10,545 nt of DNA from Desulfobulbus sp. (GCA_009782025.1 WQUQ01000239.1:1-10545); one strand, 5' to 3'; positions 1 to 8,283 are shown, counted from the first letter of the stretch. Numbers and translations: made by a program. The notes: generated by a model from the letters alone, not told the origin.

Positions 1-200
1 GCCAATACGCGGTGGCGGTATTCGGGTAACGCGATGACGCTTTCGATGGCCGTTACCAGGTCGCGCATGGCGGTCAGCGTGGTTTCCGGCAAGGCGATCG
101 CCGCTTGCGAAAAGAGCGACGGATGACTGACGGCCAGCGTATCGAGATCGAGGCCGGCCCCGTCGGCCAGCGCCCTTGCCAGGGCGGCGCGATCAAACAC
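1..200 (-). CDS. Conserved protein of unknown function, N-terminal fragment (cut by window edge)
   Basis: Only the first 66 codons are present; the frame stays open to base 1. The likely start is GTG at 200-198, which overlaps the end of the upstream helicase gene (stop at 195-193) by 8 nt, a spacing typical of translational coupling. The product begins MFDRAALARALADGAGLDLD and continues with a segment containing HPSLFSQ and a helical stretch ending in ALPEYRHRVL. No catalytic motif is visible in this part. From memory it resembles the N-terminus of an uncharacterised proteobacterial family whose later part reads like an ATP-grasp fold (a YDFHL...EINTNAGG-type segment), but that part lies outside the window, so the resemblance is only a hint. 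The overlap suggests co-transcription with the helicase. It could equally be an unrelated hypothetical protein. Confidence 0.6.
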   Translation of the reverse strand, partial: MFDRAALARALADGAGLDLDTLAVSHPSLFSQAAIALPETTLTAMRDLVTAIESVIALPEYRHRVL

Positions 201-2130
201 GGGCGTTCCTCTCGGCAAAGAAATTGAGCACTTCGGCTAGCTCCTTGGTTCGTTTCATCGGCGGCAGACTTTGCCACACGCGGCGGCCATAGGGCTTGGA
301 CAGCAGCCGGGGGTCGCAGATCATCAGCACGCCGCGATCCTGCTCGTCGCGGATCAGCCGACCCGCGCCCTGCTTCACATTGATGACGGCGCGCGGCAAC
401 TGGTATTCCATGAAGGCGTTGCGGCCCTGGCGCTGCATTTGCTCGATGCGCGCCGCCAGCACCGGGTCGTCGGGCGGGGCGAAGGGAATTTTGTCGATGA
501 CGACCAAGGAGAGCGCCTCGCCGCGCACATCGACGCCTTCCCAGAAGCTCTGGCTGCCGACCAGGATGGCGTTGCCGAGATGGCGAAAGCGCCGCAGCAA
601 CTCGTTCTTGCCGCCCTCGCCCTGCAACAAGAGCGGCATATCGACGCCGGCCTCGGCGAGGCGCTCCTGCAACAGTTCGTGCGTGCGACGCATGGCCCGC
701 AGGCTGGTGCACAGAAAAAACGCGCCGCCGCCGGCCGCCAGCACGGCGGGAAAAGCGGCCTCGACCACGGCCTCGGTATAGCCGTAGGAATTCGGCTCCG
801 GCATGCCCAGCGGCGCGTACAGCACGGCCTGGCTGGCAAAGTCGAAAGGGCTTTGCCAGCAGGCCGATTCCGGCTCGCCGAGGCCGAGTTCGGCGCAGTA
901 ATGGTGAAACTTGCCCTGTACCGCCAGCGTTGCCGAGGTAAAAATCCAGGCGCGTGGATGGCCGCCCATCTGTTTCTGAAAAATCTCGGCGACATCGAGC
1001 GGCGTCGTGTTCAGTTGCAGCGAATGGGTGAAGGCCTCGGCCCAGCGCACCGTGCCGTCCTCGCCCGGATTGCGCCAGGCGGCCAGAGCTTGCGCCAGAT
1101 CGCCGGCCCGCTGCCAGCATTTTTCCAGGCCCTCGGCCCGCTCGGCCTGCGTTTCGAGCAGGGCGGCGAAGGCGGTGACCTCGTCCTCCAGCGCCTTCAG
1201 CGCCGGGGCGAATTCCGGCTTCTCCTGCAACGGCCCCCAGGAAAAACGGCCGGTGTCGATGCCGACCGCCAGGCGCAAATCCTTGGCCGCCTTCTCCAGT
1301 TGCCGCGCCGCCGTTTGCAGTTGCGTGCAGTCGCGGGCATGGGTCAGGCCCTCGGCGCGGGCGTCGCGAGCCAGATCGACGACCTGTGCCGTCGACACGC
1401 TATCGCCAAAGAACAGGGTCGCCACTTCCGGCAACTGGTGGGCCTCGTCGAAAATCACCGTGTTGCAGGCCGGCAGCAGTTCGGCCATGCCTTCGTCGCG
1501 CAGCATGACATCGGCAAAGAACAGGTGATGATTGACCACCACCAGATCGGCGGCCATCGCCTCGCGCCGCGCCTGCATCACGAAACAGTCCTTGTAATTC
1601 GGGCAATCCTGGCCGAGACAATTCTCGCGCGTCGAGGCGACGTGGTTCCACACCGGCGAACTCTCGTTCACCTCCAGGCATTCGGCCTTGTCGCCGGTTT
1701 TCGTGACCTTGGCGAAGACGGCGATGCGGCGGGCGTCAGCGGCCTCCTCGCGGCTCAAGAAACGACCGTCGGCCAGCGCCTGTTCGAGGTGGTAGGGACA
1801 AACGTAATTGGCCCGCCCCTTCAACAGCGCGATCTTGACCGGCGCTTTCAGCGCTTCGCGCACCATCGGCAGATCCTTGTTGAACAACTGATCCTGCAAG
1901 GTCTTGGTGCCGGTCGACACGATCACCTTGCCGTTTGAGCGCAAGGCCGGCACCAGATAGGCGAAGGTCTTGCCCGTACCGGTGCCGGCCTCGGCGATGA
2001 ATACCGAACAGCGGTCGATGGCGGCGGCGATGCGTTCGGCCATCTCGACCTGCTGCTGGCGCACGCGATAGCCGTCGATGGCACCGGCCAGCGGCCCGGC
2101 GGGAGAGAAAATTTCCGAGAGGGAGAGCAA
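193..2130 (-). CDS. yoaA: YoaA-type ATP-dependent DNA helicase (DinG/XPD family, Fe-S)
   Basis: This is a 645-aa superfamily 2 helicase of the XPD/DinG group, close in length to E. coli YoaA (636 aa) and shorter than DinG (716 aa). Visible motifs are Walker A AEAGTGTGKT (residues 46-55), DEAH (228-231), GSQSFWEGVD (525-534) and motif VI QGAGRLIRDEQDRG (587-600). Four cysteines, C111, C171, C176 and C182, sit where the XPD/DinG 4Fe-4S cluster is bound, in the context NYVCP...NCLGQDCPNYKDCF, which matches YoaA closely. Family members unwind DNA 5'-3'; E. coli YoaA works with the HolC subunit of DNA polymerase III in repair of stalled replication. The start is TTG at 2130-2128: no ATG or GTG lies between it and an in-frame TAA at 2199-2197, and FSPAGPLAGAI at residues 8-18 aligns with the YoaA N-terminus. 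The Shine-Dalgarno is weak. Some annotations would label it dinG. Confidence 0.93.
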   Translation of the reverse strand: MLSLSEIFSPAGPLAGAIDGYRVRQQQVEMAERIAAAIDRCSVFIAEAGTGTGKTFAYLVPALRSNGKVIVSTGTKTLQDQLFNKDLPMVREALKAPVKIALLKGRANYVCPYHLEQALADGRFLSREEAADARRIAVFAKVTKTGDKAECLEVNESSPVWNHVASTRENCLGQDCPNYKDCFVMQARREAMAADLVVVNHHLFFADVMLRDEGMAELLPACNTVIFDEAHQLPEVATLFFGDSVSTAQVVDLARDARAEGLTHARDCTQLQTAARQLEKAAKDLRLAVGIDTGRFSWGPLQEKPEFAPALKALEDEVTAFAALLETQAERAEGLEKCWQRAGDLAQALAAWRNPGEDGTVRWAEAFTHSLQLNTTPLDVAEIFQKQMGGHPRAWIFTSATLAVQGKFHHYCAELGLGEPESACWQSPFDFASQAVLYAPLGMPEPNSYGYTEAVVEAAFPAVLAAGGGAFFLCTSLRAMRRTHELLQERLAEAGVDMPLLLQGEGGKNELLRRFRHLGNAILVGSQSFWEGVDVRGEALSLVVIDKIPFAPPDDPVLAARIEQMQRQGRNAFMEYQLPRAVINVKQGAGRLIRDEQDRGVLMICDPRLLSKPYGRRVWQSLPPMKRTKELAEVLNFFAERNARV

Positions 2131-2217
2131 GGGAAAAGCCTGAAAAAACCGGGCAGATTCTAGCAGATGCCGGGTTCCCTTCCCCCGCTGGCATAGTTAT
2201 CCACGCATCTCCAATGT

Positions 2218-2319
2218 CATAGGTCGTGGTGAGCGCAGCGAACCGCGACTGTACGGTGCGGCGCTGTATCGGTTGGCGAGCCATTTTGTCGCGGTTCGCT
2301 GCGCTCACCACGACCTATG
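2218..2319. repeat. Perfect 32-bp inverted repeat: two REP-like hairpins (BIME-like unit)
   Basis: Bases 2218-2249 and 2288-2319 are exact reverse complements, separated by 38 nt. Each arm is also a small hairpin: an 8-bp stem (GTCGTGGT/ACCGCGAC with one G-U pair) closes an 11-nt loop gagcgcagcga at 2223-2249, with the mirror form at 2288-2314. A stem of mixed sequence around a conserved GAGCGCAGCGA-like core is the look of REP elements mobilised by RAYT (TnpA-REP) transposases in beta- and gammaproteobacteria; two in opposite orientation make a BIME. It fills the divergent gap between yoaA and the safE-like gene, and its right arm ends 27 nt before the chosen start of the latter. The rest of the gap (2131-2217 and 2320-2346) shows no convincing promoter. 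Confidence 0.85.
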
Positions 2320-2346
2320 CGAAAGCGCGGCATAATGCGGCCCGTC

Positions 2347-3021
2347 ATGCCTGATTCCGGTTACATCGCCCTGTTTCTCGTTGGTCTGCTCGGCGGCGCG
2401 CATTGCGTTGGCATGTGCGGCGGCATTGTCGGCGCGTTGTCGTTTGGCGCGCCGGGGCGCTGGCGGCTGCATCTGGCCTACAACGGCGGGCGCATCGTCT
2501 CGTATGCCGCGGCCGGGGCCGTGGCCGGCGCGTTGGGGGCGGTCAGTCTCGGTCTGGATGGGCAACTGCCGATCCGCCTGGCGCTGTACCTGCTGGCCAA
2601 CCTGATGCTGGTGGCGCTCGGCCTTTATCTGCTCGGCGTGACCCGCGCCCTGGCGTTGACCGAGCGGGCCGGCCAGCGGCTGTGGCGGCGCATTCAGCCG
2701 CTGACGCGACGCTTTCTGCCGGCGCGCACGGTGGCCCAGGCTTTTCCGCTCGGCCTGTTGTGGGGCTGGCTGCCTTGCGGTCTGGTCTATAGCGCCCTGG
2801 CCAGCGCCTTGACGGCGGGTTCGGCCGGGCGCGGCGCCTTGTTGATGCTCTGCTTTGGCCTGGGCACCTTGCCCAATTTGCTGTTGGCCGGAATGCTGCT
2901 CGCCCGGCTCAACGAATTCGTCCGCCGGCCCGTGGTGCGAACTTTATCCGGTTTGCTGGTTCTCAGTTTCGGACTATATGGATTGTTTGCCTTGCTGCGT
3001 TTCCAGGAAATTCTGCCGTGA
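2347..3021 (+). CDS. SafE/TauE-like integral membrane protein (COG2836 type)
   Basis: This 224-aa polytopic membrane protein has about six hydrophobic segments (roughly 5-30, 49-70, 78-97, 133-155, 162-185 and 197-216). A short basic loop around residues 100-127 separates the halves. The first segment carries [11 protein letters not shown] (C20, C24) and the fourth carries WLPCG (C144), the pair of Cys motifs typical of the family annotated 'sulfite exporter TauE/SafE' that resembles the DsbD/CcdA membrane core. Such genes are often found near copper P-type ATPases and cbb3-oxidase maturation genes, so a role in copper or thiol handling at the inner membrane is more likely here than sulfite export; that is inference. 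In-frame ATGs exist at 2317 and 2335, but the first lies inside the REP-like arm. ATG 2347 is chosen because it places the N-terminus just before the first membrane segment, as in relatives. The stop overlaps the copA start by 4 nt. Confidence 0.85.
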   Translation: MPDSGYIALFLVGLLGGAHCVGMCGGIVGALSFGAPGRWRLHLAYNGGRIVSYAAAGAVAGALGAVSLGLDGQLPIRLALYLLANLMLVALGLYLLGVTRALALTERAGQRLWRRIQPLTRRFLPARTVAQAFPLGLLWGWLPCGLVYSALASALTAGSAGRGALLMLCFGLGTLPNLLLAGMLLARLNEFVRRPVVRTLSGLLVLSFGLYGLFALLRFQEILP

Positions 3022-5237
3022 ATGCTCCCGCCCCTCCCGGCCGGGTCGTCGAATTCGCCATCGCCGGCATGACCTGCGCCGCCTGCTCGGCGCGGCTGGA
3101 GAAGGTGCTCAACCGCCAGCCGGGCATCCATGCCAACGTCAATCTGGCCGCCGAGCGGGCGCGCGTTCGTCTCGATGACGGCGTTGCCGCCGAGGCGGTG
3201 ATCGCCGCCGTGGTCAAAGCCGGTTTCACGGCCAGCCCGGTCGACGCCGGCACGCGCGAGCGGGAGAAGCGGGCGAAAGCCATCGCTTATCGGCAGGAGA
3301 GCCGGCGCTTCTGGATCGCCGTGGCGCTGACCCTGCCGCTGGTCGGCCAGATGCTATTCATGTTTGGCGAGCACGGCCACCAAGATGGAGTAATGCGTGA
3401 ATTGCCGCGCTGGCTGCAACTCTTGCTGGCGACGCCGGTGCAGTTCTGGATCGGCTGGCGTTTTTACGATGGCGCGTGGAAGGCGCTGCGTAGCGGCGGG
3501 GCCAACATGGATGTGCTGGTGGCGCTGGGCACCAGCATGGCCTGGGGGTTTTCGGCAGTGGTCACGGTGTTCTCGCTCGATCAGCACGTCTATTTCGAGG
3601 GCGGCGCGGCGGTGATTACCCTGGTGCTGCTCGGCAAGTTGCTCGAAGCGCGGGCCAAGGCGCGAACTTCGGAGGCCATTGAGACACTGATCCGACTGCA
3701 ACCGAAAACGGCGCGCGTCGAACGCGATGGCGAATTTGGCCGCGAATGGGTCGAAATGGCGGTCGACAGCCTGATGCCGGGCGATGTTTTTCTCGTGCGT
3801 CCGGGCGAGAGCGTGCCGGTCGATGGTGAGGTGCTCGACGGCCAGTCGCGCGTCGACGAGGCGATGTTGACCGGCGAGAGCATGCCGGTCGGCAAGACGG
3901 CAGGCGACCGCGTTTTCGCCGCCACGGTCAATGCTCAGGGGGCGTTGCGTTGCCGGGCCACGGGCGTCGGCGAGCAGACGCTGCTGGCCGGCATCATCCG
4001 CCTGGTCGGCGAGGCGCAGGGTTCCAAAGCGCCGGTGCAGCGGCTGGCCGACCGTATCTCCGGCATTTTCGTGCCGGTGGTCTGCCTCATCGCGCTGGCG
4101 ACCCTGCTCGGCTGGTGGTGGCATGGCGGCGATTTTGCCGTCGCCCTGGTCAATGCCGTCGCCGTGCTGGTCATCGCCTGCCCGTGCGCGCTCGGTCTGG
4201 CGACGCCGACGGCGATCATGGTCGGCACCGGCCAGGGGGCGCGGGCCGGCATTCTGGTGCGCAACGCCGAGGCGCTGGAGCGGGCCGAGAAAATTTCCGT
4301 GCTGGCGGTGGACAAGACCGGCACGCTGACGCAGGGCCTGCCGACACTGACCGACGTGGTCGCTCGCGGCGCGACGCGCGACGAGGCGCTTGCTCTGGCG
4401 GCGGCGCTGGAGCAGCGTTCCGAACACCCGCTGGCGCGGGCCATCGTCGCCGCCGCCGGTTCCGTTGAGCCAGCGCCCGTTGACACATTCAGCGCCCTGC
4501 CCGGCCACGGTATCGAAGGCACGGTCGCCGGTCGCCGTTTGCGCCTCGGTTCGCCCGACTGGCTCGGCGTCGCCGCCGATGAAGCGGTGTTGGCGCTGCA
4601 ACGGGCCGGCAAGACGGTGGTTGCTTTGGTAGCGAACGACACGGCGGGCGACAAGCTGCTGGCCCTGTTCGCCATCGCCGACGCCCTGCGCCCGACCTCA
4701 CGGGCCGCGGTGGCACGTTTGCGCCAGCGCGGCGTGCGCGTCGTCATGCTGACCGGGGACAACGCCGCGACGGCCGCCGCGATTGCTGCCGAGGCCGGCA
4801 TTGCCGAATTCCGCGCCGGCATCCTGCCCGGCGACAAGGCGGCGGCGGTGGCCGAGTTGAAGCAAGGCGGGGAACAGGGCAAAACCTGGGTCGGCATGGT
4901 CGGCGACGGCATCAACGACGCGCCGGCGCTGGCCGCGGCGGATGTCGGCTTCGCCATCGGCGCCGGTTCCGACGCGGCGATCGAGGCGGCCGACCTGACC
5001 TTGATCCGCAGCGACCTGCTGGCGGCGGCCGACGCCATCGACCTGTCGGCGGCGACGCTGGCCAAGATTCGGCAGAATTTGTTCTTCGCCTTCATCTATA
5101 ATGTACTTGGCATCCCCTTGGCGGCGTTGGGGTTTCTCAACCCGGTCGTGGCCGGCGCGGCGATGGCGCTGAGTTCGGTATCGGTGGTTTCCAATTCGTT
5201 ATTGCTCAAGCGCTGGCGGCCGCATGCCGAGGACTGA
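3018..5237 (+). CDS. copA: Cu(I)-exporting P1B-type ATPase
   Basis: This 739-aa pump uses ATP to move Cu(I) out of the cytoplasm across the inner membrane. One N-terminal HMA domain (about 9-75) has the GMTCAAC metal site (C20, C23). Next come membrane segments from about 97, the actuator loop TGES (285-288), the intramembrane CPC (388-390), the phosphorylation site DKTGT (D432), the SEHP motif (H470-P471) and GDGINDAP (629-636). YN (694-695) in the penultimate helix and MALSS (716-720) in the last one are the Cu(I)-type (P1B-1) ligands. It lacks the Cys-rich N-terminal extension expected of FixI/CcoI, so CopA fits better than the cbb3-assembly pump, although CopA2-like roles cannot be excluded. 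The GTG start at 3018 overlaps the upstream TGA (GTGA) and has AGGAA 8 nt upstream (3005-3009). The gene is translationally coupled to the SafE-like protein. Confidence 0.95.
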   Translation: MNAPAPPGRVVEFAIAGMTCAACSARLEKVLNRQPGIHANVNLAAERARVRLDDGVAAEAVIAAVVKAGFTASPVDAGTREREKRAKAIAYRQESRRFWIAVALTLPLVGQMLFMFGEHGHQDGVMRELPRWLQLLLATPVQFWIGWRFYDGAWKALRSGGANMDVLVALGTSMAWGFSAVVTVFSLDQHVYFEGGAAVITLVLLGKLLEARAKARTSEAIETLIRLQPKTARVERDGEFGREWVEMAVDSLMPGDVFLVRPGESVPVDGEVLDGQSRVDEAMLTGESMPVGKTAGDRVFAATVNAQGALRCRATGVGEQTLLAGIIRLVGEAQGSKAPVQRLADRISGIFVPVVCLIALATLLGWWWHGGDFAVALVNAVAVLVIACPCALGLATPTAIMVGTGQGARAGILVRNAEALERAEKISVLAVDKTGTLTQGLPTLTDVVARGATRDEALALAAALEQRSEHPLARAIVAAAGSVEPAPVDTFSALPGHGIEGTVAGRRLRLGSPDWLGVAADEAVLALQRAGKTVVALVANDTAGDKLLALFAIADALRPTSRAAVARLRQRGVRVVMLTGDNAATAAAIAAEAGIAEFRAGILPGDKAAAVAELKQGGEQGKTWVGMVGDGINDAPALAAADVGFAIGAGSDAAIEAADLTLIRSDLLAAADAIDLSAATLAKIRQNLFFAFIYNVLGIPLAALGFLNPVVAGAAMALSSVSVVSNSLLLKRWRPHAED

Positions 5238-5251
5238 GTGAGGAGGAGGCG

Positions 5252-6967
5252 ATGAACAATGGCAGGAGCAAGGGCGGCAAGGCCGTTGCGTCGACAATGG
5301 ACCCGGCGGCATTGGCAGCCGCCGAGGCGGCCAAGGTTGGTCTCTATATCCAGCAGGACGGATTGTTTCGTTATGTCAATCCCTTCCTGGCGCGTCAGTT
5401 CGGCTATGACGTCGACGAACTGATCGGCCAGTGCGGGCCGCTCGACCTGCTTCTGGCCGATGCCGAATCCTTTCGCCTGAAGGCGCGCGGCGGCGCTGGC
5501 GCGGAAATCGGCGCGCCCGTTTGCGAAACCGTCGCCCGGCATCGGGACGGTTCGACGTTTCCGGTGCGCATCGTCGGCGCGCCGCTGACGATCGACGGCC
5601 AGCCGGCAACGGCCGGCACGGTGTTCGACCTGAGCGCGCAGCGGGCCGCCGAGAGCAGGATTCGGGAACTGGCCGATTTCGACGCGCTGACCGGCCTGCC
5701 CAACCGTCGCCTGCTGCTCGATCGCCTGCTGCAACTGATCGCCGGCGCGGAGCGGGAGGAAGCGCCGTTTGCCCTGCTCTGTCTCGATCTCGACAACTTC
5801 AAGCGGATCAACGAATCACTGGGCCACAGCGTCGGCGACGAATTGCTGTGCGCGGTTGCCCGTCGCCTCGGCAGCGCAACGCGGCGGATCGATACCCTGG
5901 CCCGCCTCGGTGGTGACGAGTTCATCCTGGTCATGCCGGGCGCCAATGCCGCCGGCGCCGCCGATCTCGCCCGCCGTTTGCTCGATGCCTGCAATACGCC
6001 GTTCACCATCGCCGGCCACGATCTGACGGTGACGCCATCGCTGGGCGTGACCACCTATCCGCAAGATGGCAAGGATATCGAAACCCTGCTGCGCAACGCC
6101 GACGTGGCGATGTACAAGGCCAAGGAACAGGGGCGCAACACCTTCCAGTTTTATACCGTCGAAATGAATACCGCGACTTTCGAGCGTCTGATGCTCGAAA
6201 GCAGCCTGCGCCGGGCCATCCGCAATGGCGAACTGACGCTGCATTACCAGCCGCTGATCGATCTCGGCAGCGGCCGCATCATCGGCGTCGAGGCGCTGGT
6301 GCGCTGGCATCATCCCGATCTCGGGCTGGTCATGCCGGATCGCTTCATCCACGTCGCCGAAGAAACCGGCCTCATCAACCCGCTCGGCGATTGGGTGCTG
6401 GGCGAGGCTTGCCGTCAGGCGCAAGCCTGGATCGACAATGGCCTGCCGCCGCTGGTCATGGCCGTCAACGTCGCCCCGGAGCAATTTCGCCAGGCCGGCT
6501 TCGTCGCCGCCGTGGCCGGCGCGCTGGCCGGTTCCGGCCTCGATCCGACGCTGCTCGAACTGGAAGTGACCGAGCGCACGGTGATGACCGGCGCCGAGAT
6601 CAATATCGGCACCCTGGCCGCCCTGCACCGGATGGGCGTCAAATTGTCCCTCGACGACTTCGGCACCGGCTATTCTTCGCTGGCCTACCTGAAGCGCTTC
6701 CCGGTCGGCAAGCTGAAAATCGACCGCTCCTTCGTCCGCGATCTGGAACTCGACCCCGACGATCAGGCGATTGCCTCGACCATCGTCAACATGGGGCGCA
6801 GCCTGCGTCTGGCGGTGCTGGCCGAGGGCGTCGAGACCCGCGAGCAACTGGCCCTGCTGCGGGCAATGGATTGCACCATGGCGCAGGGCTATTTTTTCAG
6901 CCGCCCCCTGCCCGGCGAGGAAATCATCGAATTGCTGCATCGGCAGCCTTTTTTATCCAAGGAATGA
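5252..6967 (+). CDS. PAS-GGDEF-EAL cyclic-di-GMP synthase/phosphodiesterase
   Basis: This 571-aa protein shows no signal peptide or membrane segment, so it is probably cytosolic. Residues about 28-130 form a PAS sensor fold (GLFRYVNPFLARQFGY...RHRDGSTFPVRIV). The GGDEF domain (about 137-300) starts with DALTGLPNRR, has the intact GGDEF signature (220-224) and an inhibitory-site RxxD (211-214) five residues before it, as in product-inhibited diguanylate cyclases. The EAL domain (about 312-565) has EAL (347-349), N406, E438, DDFG (468-471), K489, EGVE (525-528) and Q545, the full metal-binding and catalytic set of active phosphodiesterases. Both activities are therefore possible; in many such hybrids one domain dominates. 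The start is ATG 5252 with a strong AGGAGGAGG at 5241-5249, 14 nt after the copA stop. Its position between a copper pump and a copper chaperone suggests shared expression; the PAS ligand cannot be read from the sequence. Confidence 0.93.
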   Translation: MNNGRSKGGKAVASTMDPAALAAAEAAKVGLYIQQDGLFRYVNPFLARQFGYDVDELIGQCGPLDLLLADAESFRLKARGGAGAEIGAPVCETVARHRDGSTFPVRIVGAPLTIDGQPATAGTVFDLSAQRAAESRIRELADFDALTGLPNRRLLLDRLLQLIAGAEREEAPFALLCLDLDNFKRINESLGHSVGDELLCAVARRLGSATRRIDTLARLGGDEFILVMPGANAAGAADLARRLLDACNTPFTIAGHDLTVTPSLGVTTYPQDGKDIETLLRNADVAMYKAKEQGRNTFQFYTVEMNTATFERLMLESSLRRAIRNGELTLHYQPLIDLGSGRIIGVEALVRWHHPDLGLVMPDRFIHVAEETGLINPLGDWVLGEACRQAQAWIDNGLPPLVMAVNVAPEQFRQAGFVAAVAGALAGSGLDPTLLELEVTERTVMTGAEINIGTLAALHRMGVKLSLDDFGTGYSSLAYLKRFPVGKLKIDRSFVRDLELDPDDQAIASTIVNMGRSLRLAVLAEGVETREQLALLRAMDCTMAQGYFFSRPLPGEEIIELLHRQPFLSKE

Positions 6968-6970
6968 AAC

Positions 6971-7177
6971 ATGGAAGAAACCGTCATCCAAATCGGCGGC
7001 ATGACCTGTCAGGGTTGCGTCAGCAATATCACCGGCATCCTGGCCGCGCTGCCCGGCGTCGCCTCGACCACCGTCTCGCTCGCCGAGGGCGCGGCGCAGG
7101 TGCGCTTCGACCCCAGCGTGGTCGCCCGCCCCGCCCTGCTGGCGGCGGTCGAGGAGGCCGGCTTTGATGCCGCTTGA
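6971..7177 (+). CDS. copZ: CopZ-like heavy-metal-associated (HMA) copper chaperone
   Basis: This 68-aa protein consists of a single HMA (ferredoxin-like beta-alpha-beta-beta-alpha-beta) domain. The metal site is GGMTCQGC with C13 and C16, and the C-terminal EEAGFDAA closes the domain as in CopZ/Atx1 proteins. Such chaperones bind Cu(I) in the cytosol and hand it to the pump's HMA domain; the CopA gene upstream has a matching GMTCAAC site. The start is ATG 6971 with AAGGA at 6959-6963, which overlaps the last codons of the upstream gene; the gap to that gene's stop is 3 nt. The length is typical for the family. The metal could in principle be another soft ion, but the copA context favours copper. 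Confidence 0.9.
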   Translation: MEETVIQIGGMTCQGCVSNITGILAALPGVASTTVSLAEGAAQVRFDPSVVARPALLAAVEEAGFDAA

Positions 7178-7187
7178 GGATCTGACG

Positions 7188-8261
7188 GTGAACACGACTG
7201 CGCCCGCGCCGGCCGCCCCAGCCACCCCACCCCGGTTGACCCGGTTGTCGCATGGCGGCGGCTGCGGCTGCAAGATCGCTCCGGCAGTGCTGGAAAAAAT
7301 CCTCGCCGGCCTGCCGCCCGGCATCGTCCCGCCGCAATTGCTGGTCGGCTCCGAGACCGCCGACGATGCGGCGGTCTACCAGATCAACGCGCAACAGGCC
7401 ATCGTCGCCACCACCGATTTCTTCATGCCGATCGTCGACGACCCGCATGATTTCGGCCGCATCGCCGCCGCCAACGCCATTTCCGACATCTACGCCATGG
7501 GCGGCGCGCCGCTGTTCGCGCTGGCCCTGGTCGGCATGCCGGTCAATGTGCTGCCGCTTGAAACCATCGGCGGCATTCTCGAAGGCGGCGCCGTGGTCTG
7601 CCGCCAGGCCGGCATTCCCGTCGCCGGCGGCCATACCATTGATTCCGTCGAACCGATCTACGGCCTCGTCGTCATCGGCCTCGTCAATCCCCAGCATCTC
7701 AAGCGCAATTCCACCGCCCGCCCCGGCGACCGGCTGATTCTCGGCAAGGCGCTCGGCGTCGGCGTCTACAGCGCGGCGCTGAAAAAAGACAAACTGCATG
7801 CCACCGACTACGAAGCCATGATCGCCAGCACCACCCAGCTCAACACGCCGGGGCCGGTACTCGCCTGTCTCGACGGCGTTCATGCCATCACCGACGTTAC
7901 CGGCTTCGGCGTGCTCGGCCATCTGGCGGAAATCTGCAAGGGCAGCCACGTTGCCGCCCGCCTCTCTTTCGCCGATCTGCCGCTGCTGCCGCGCGCGGCC
8001 GAACTGGTCGAAGCCGGCTGCAAAACCGGCGCTTCAGAGCGCAACTGGGCCAGCTACGGCCATCTCGTCCGCCTCGGCGCTGGTCTTGGCGACAGCGCCC
8101 GAACGCTCTTGACCGACCCGCAAACCTCCGGCGGCCTACTCGTCTCCTGCGCCCCGGAAGCGGTCACCGACGTGCTGTCGATCTTCCTGCAACAGGGCTT
8201 CACCCATGTCTCGGTCATCGGCGAAATCGTCGCCGGCAAGCCGGGCATCGAGGTGGCCTGA
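7188..8261 (+). CDS. selD: Selenophosphate synthetase (selenide, water dikinase)
   Basis: SelD makes selenophosphate from selenide and ATP, the selenium donor for selenocysteine-tRNA and for 2-selenouridine in tRNA. The glycine-rich N-terminal loop SHGGGCGCK carries C26 and K29, matching C17 and K20 of E. coli SelD, so this is the cysteine rather than the selenocysteine form. Further conserved stretches are ETADDAAVY, TTDFFMPIVDDPHDFGRIAA, NAISDIYAMGG, AGGHTID, TDVTGFGVLGH, ERNWASYGHL and DPQTSGGLL, covering the AIRS-type N- and C-terminal domains. The chosen start is GTG 7188, with GAGGA at 7176-7180 (357 aa). An alternative ATG at 7167, preceded by GAGGAGG at 7151-7157, would add seven residues and overlap the chaperone gene by 11 nt. 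A proline/alanine-rich stretch precedes the conserved core. No selA, selB or selU is visible here. It is the last gene of the plus-strand cluster. Confidence 0.95.
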   Translation: MNTTAPAPAAPATPPRLTRLSHGGGCGCKIAPAVLEKILAGLPPGIVPPQLLVGSETADDAAVYQINAQQAIVATTDFFMPIVDDPHDFGRIAAANAISDIYAMGGAPLFALALVGMPVNVLPLETIGGILEGGAVVCRQAGIPVAGGHTIDSVEPIYGLVVIGLVNPQHLKRNSTARPGDRLILGKALGVGVYSAALKKDKLHATDYEAMIASTTQLNTPGPVLACLDGVHAITDVTGFGVLGHLAEICKGSHVAARLSFADLPLLPRAAELVEAGCKTGASERNWASYGHLVRLGAGLGDSARTLLTDPQTSGGLLVSCAPEAVTDVLSIFLQQGFTHVSVIGEIVAGKPGIEVA

Positions 8262-8283
8262 GCGGCCCGGCCGCCTGCCTCCC

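Noticed and set aside
271..1938. 555-codon plus-strand open frame antisense to yoaA
   Set aside because: It mirrors the helicase coding frame; composition is repetitive Arg/Gln/Ala/His with no domain, as expected from the complement of a GC-rich gene.
2180..2225. Sigma-70 promoter for yoaA on the minus strand (ATGACA ... TAACTAT)
   Set aside because: The spacing and -10 match are poor; no convincing -35/-10 pair could be assigned.
3354..5095. Long minus-strand open frames antisense to copA (415 and 386 codons)
   Set aside because: They overlap each other and a fully conserved CopA, and contain only low-complexity sequence.
3018..5237. Identity as FixI/CcoI (cbb3-oxidase copper pump)
   Set aside because: It lacks the Cys-rich N-terminal extension expected of FixI, and no ccoG, ccoH or ccoS is present; CopA fits better.
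5816..6940. 374-codon minus-strand open frame antisense to the GGDEF-EAL gene
   Set aside because: It has no family resemblance, while the plus strand encodes two intact catalytic domains.
7254..7275. SelD as a selenoprotein with in-frame UGA at the active site
   Set aside because: The active-site position is a TGC cysteine codon (GGCGGCTGCGGCTGC), so no recoding is involved.
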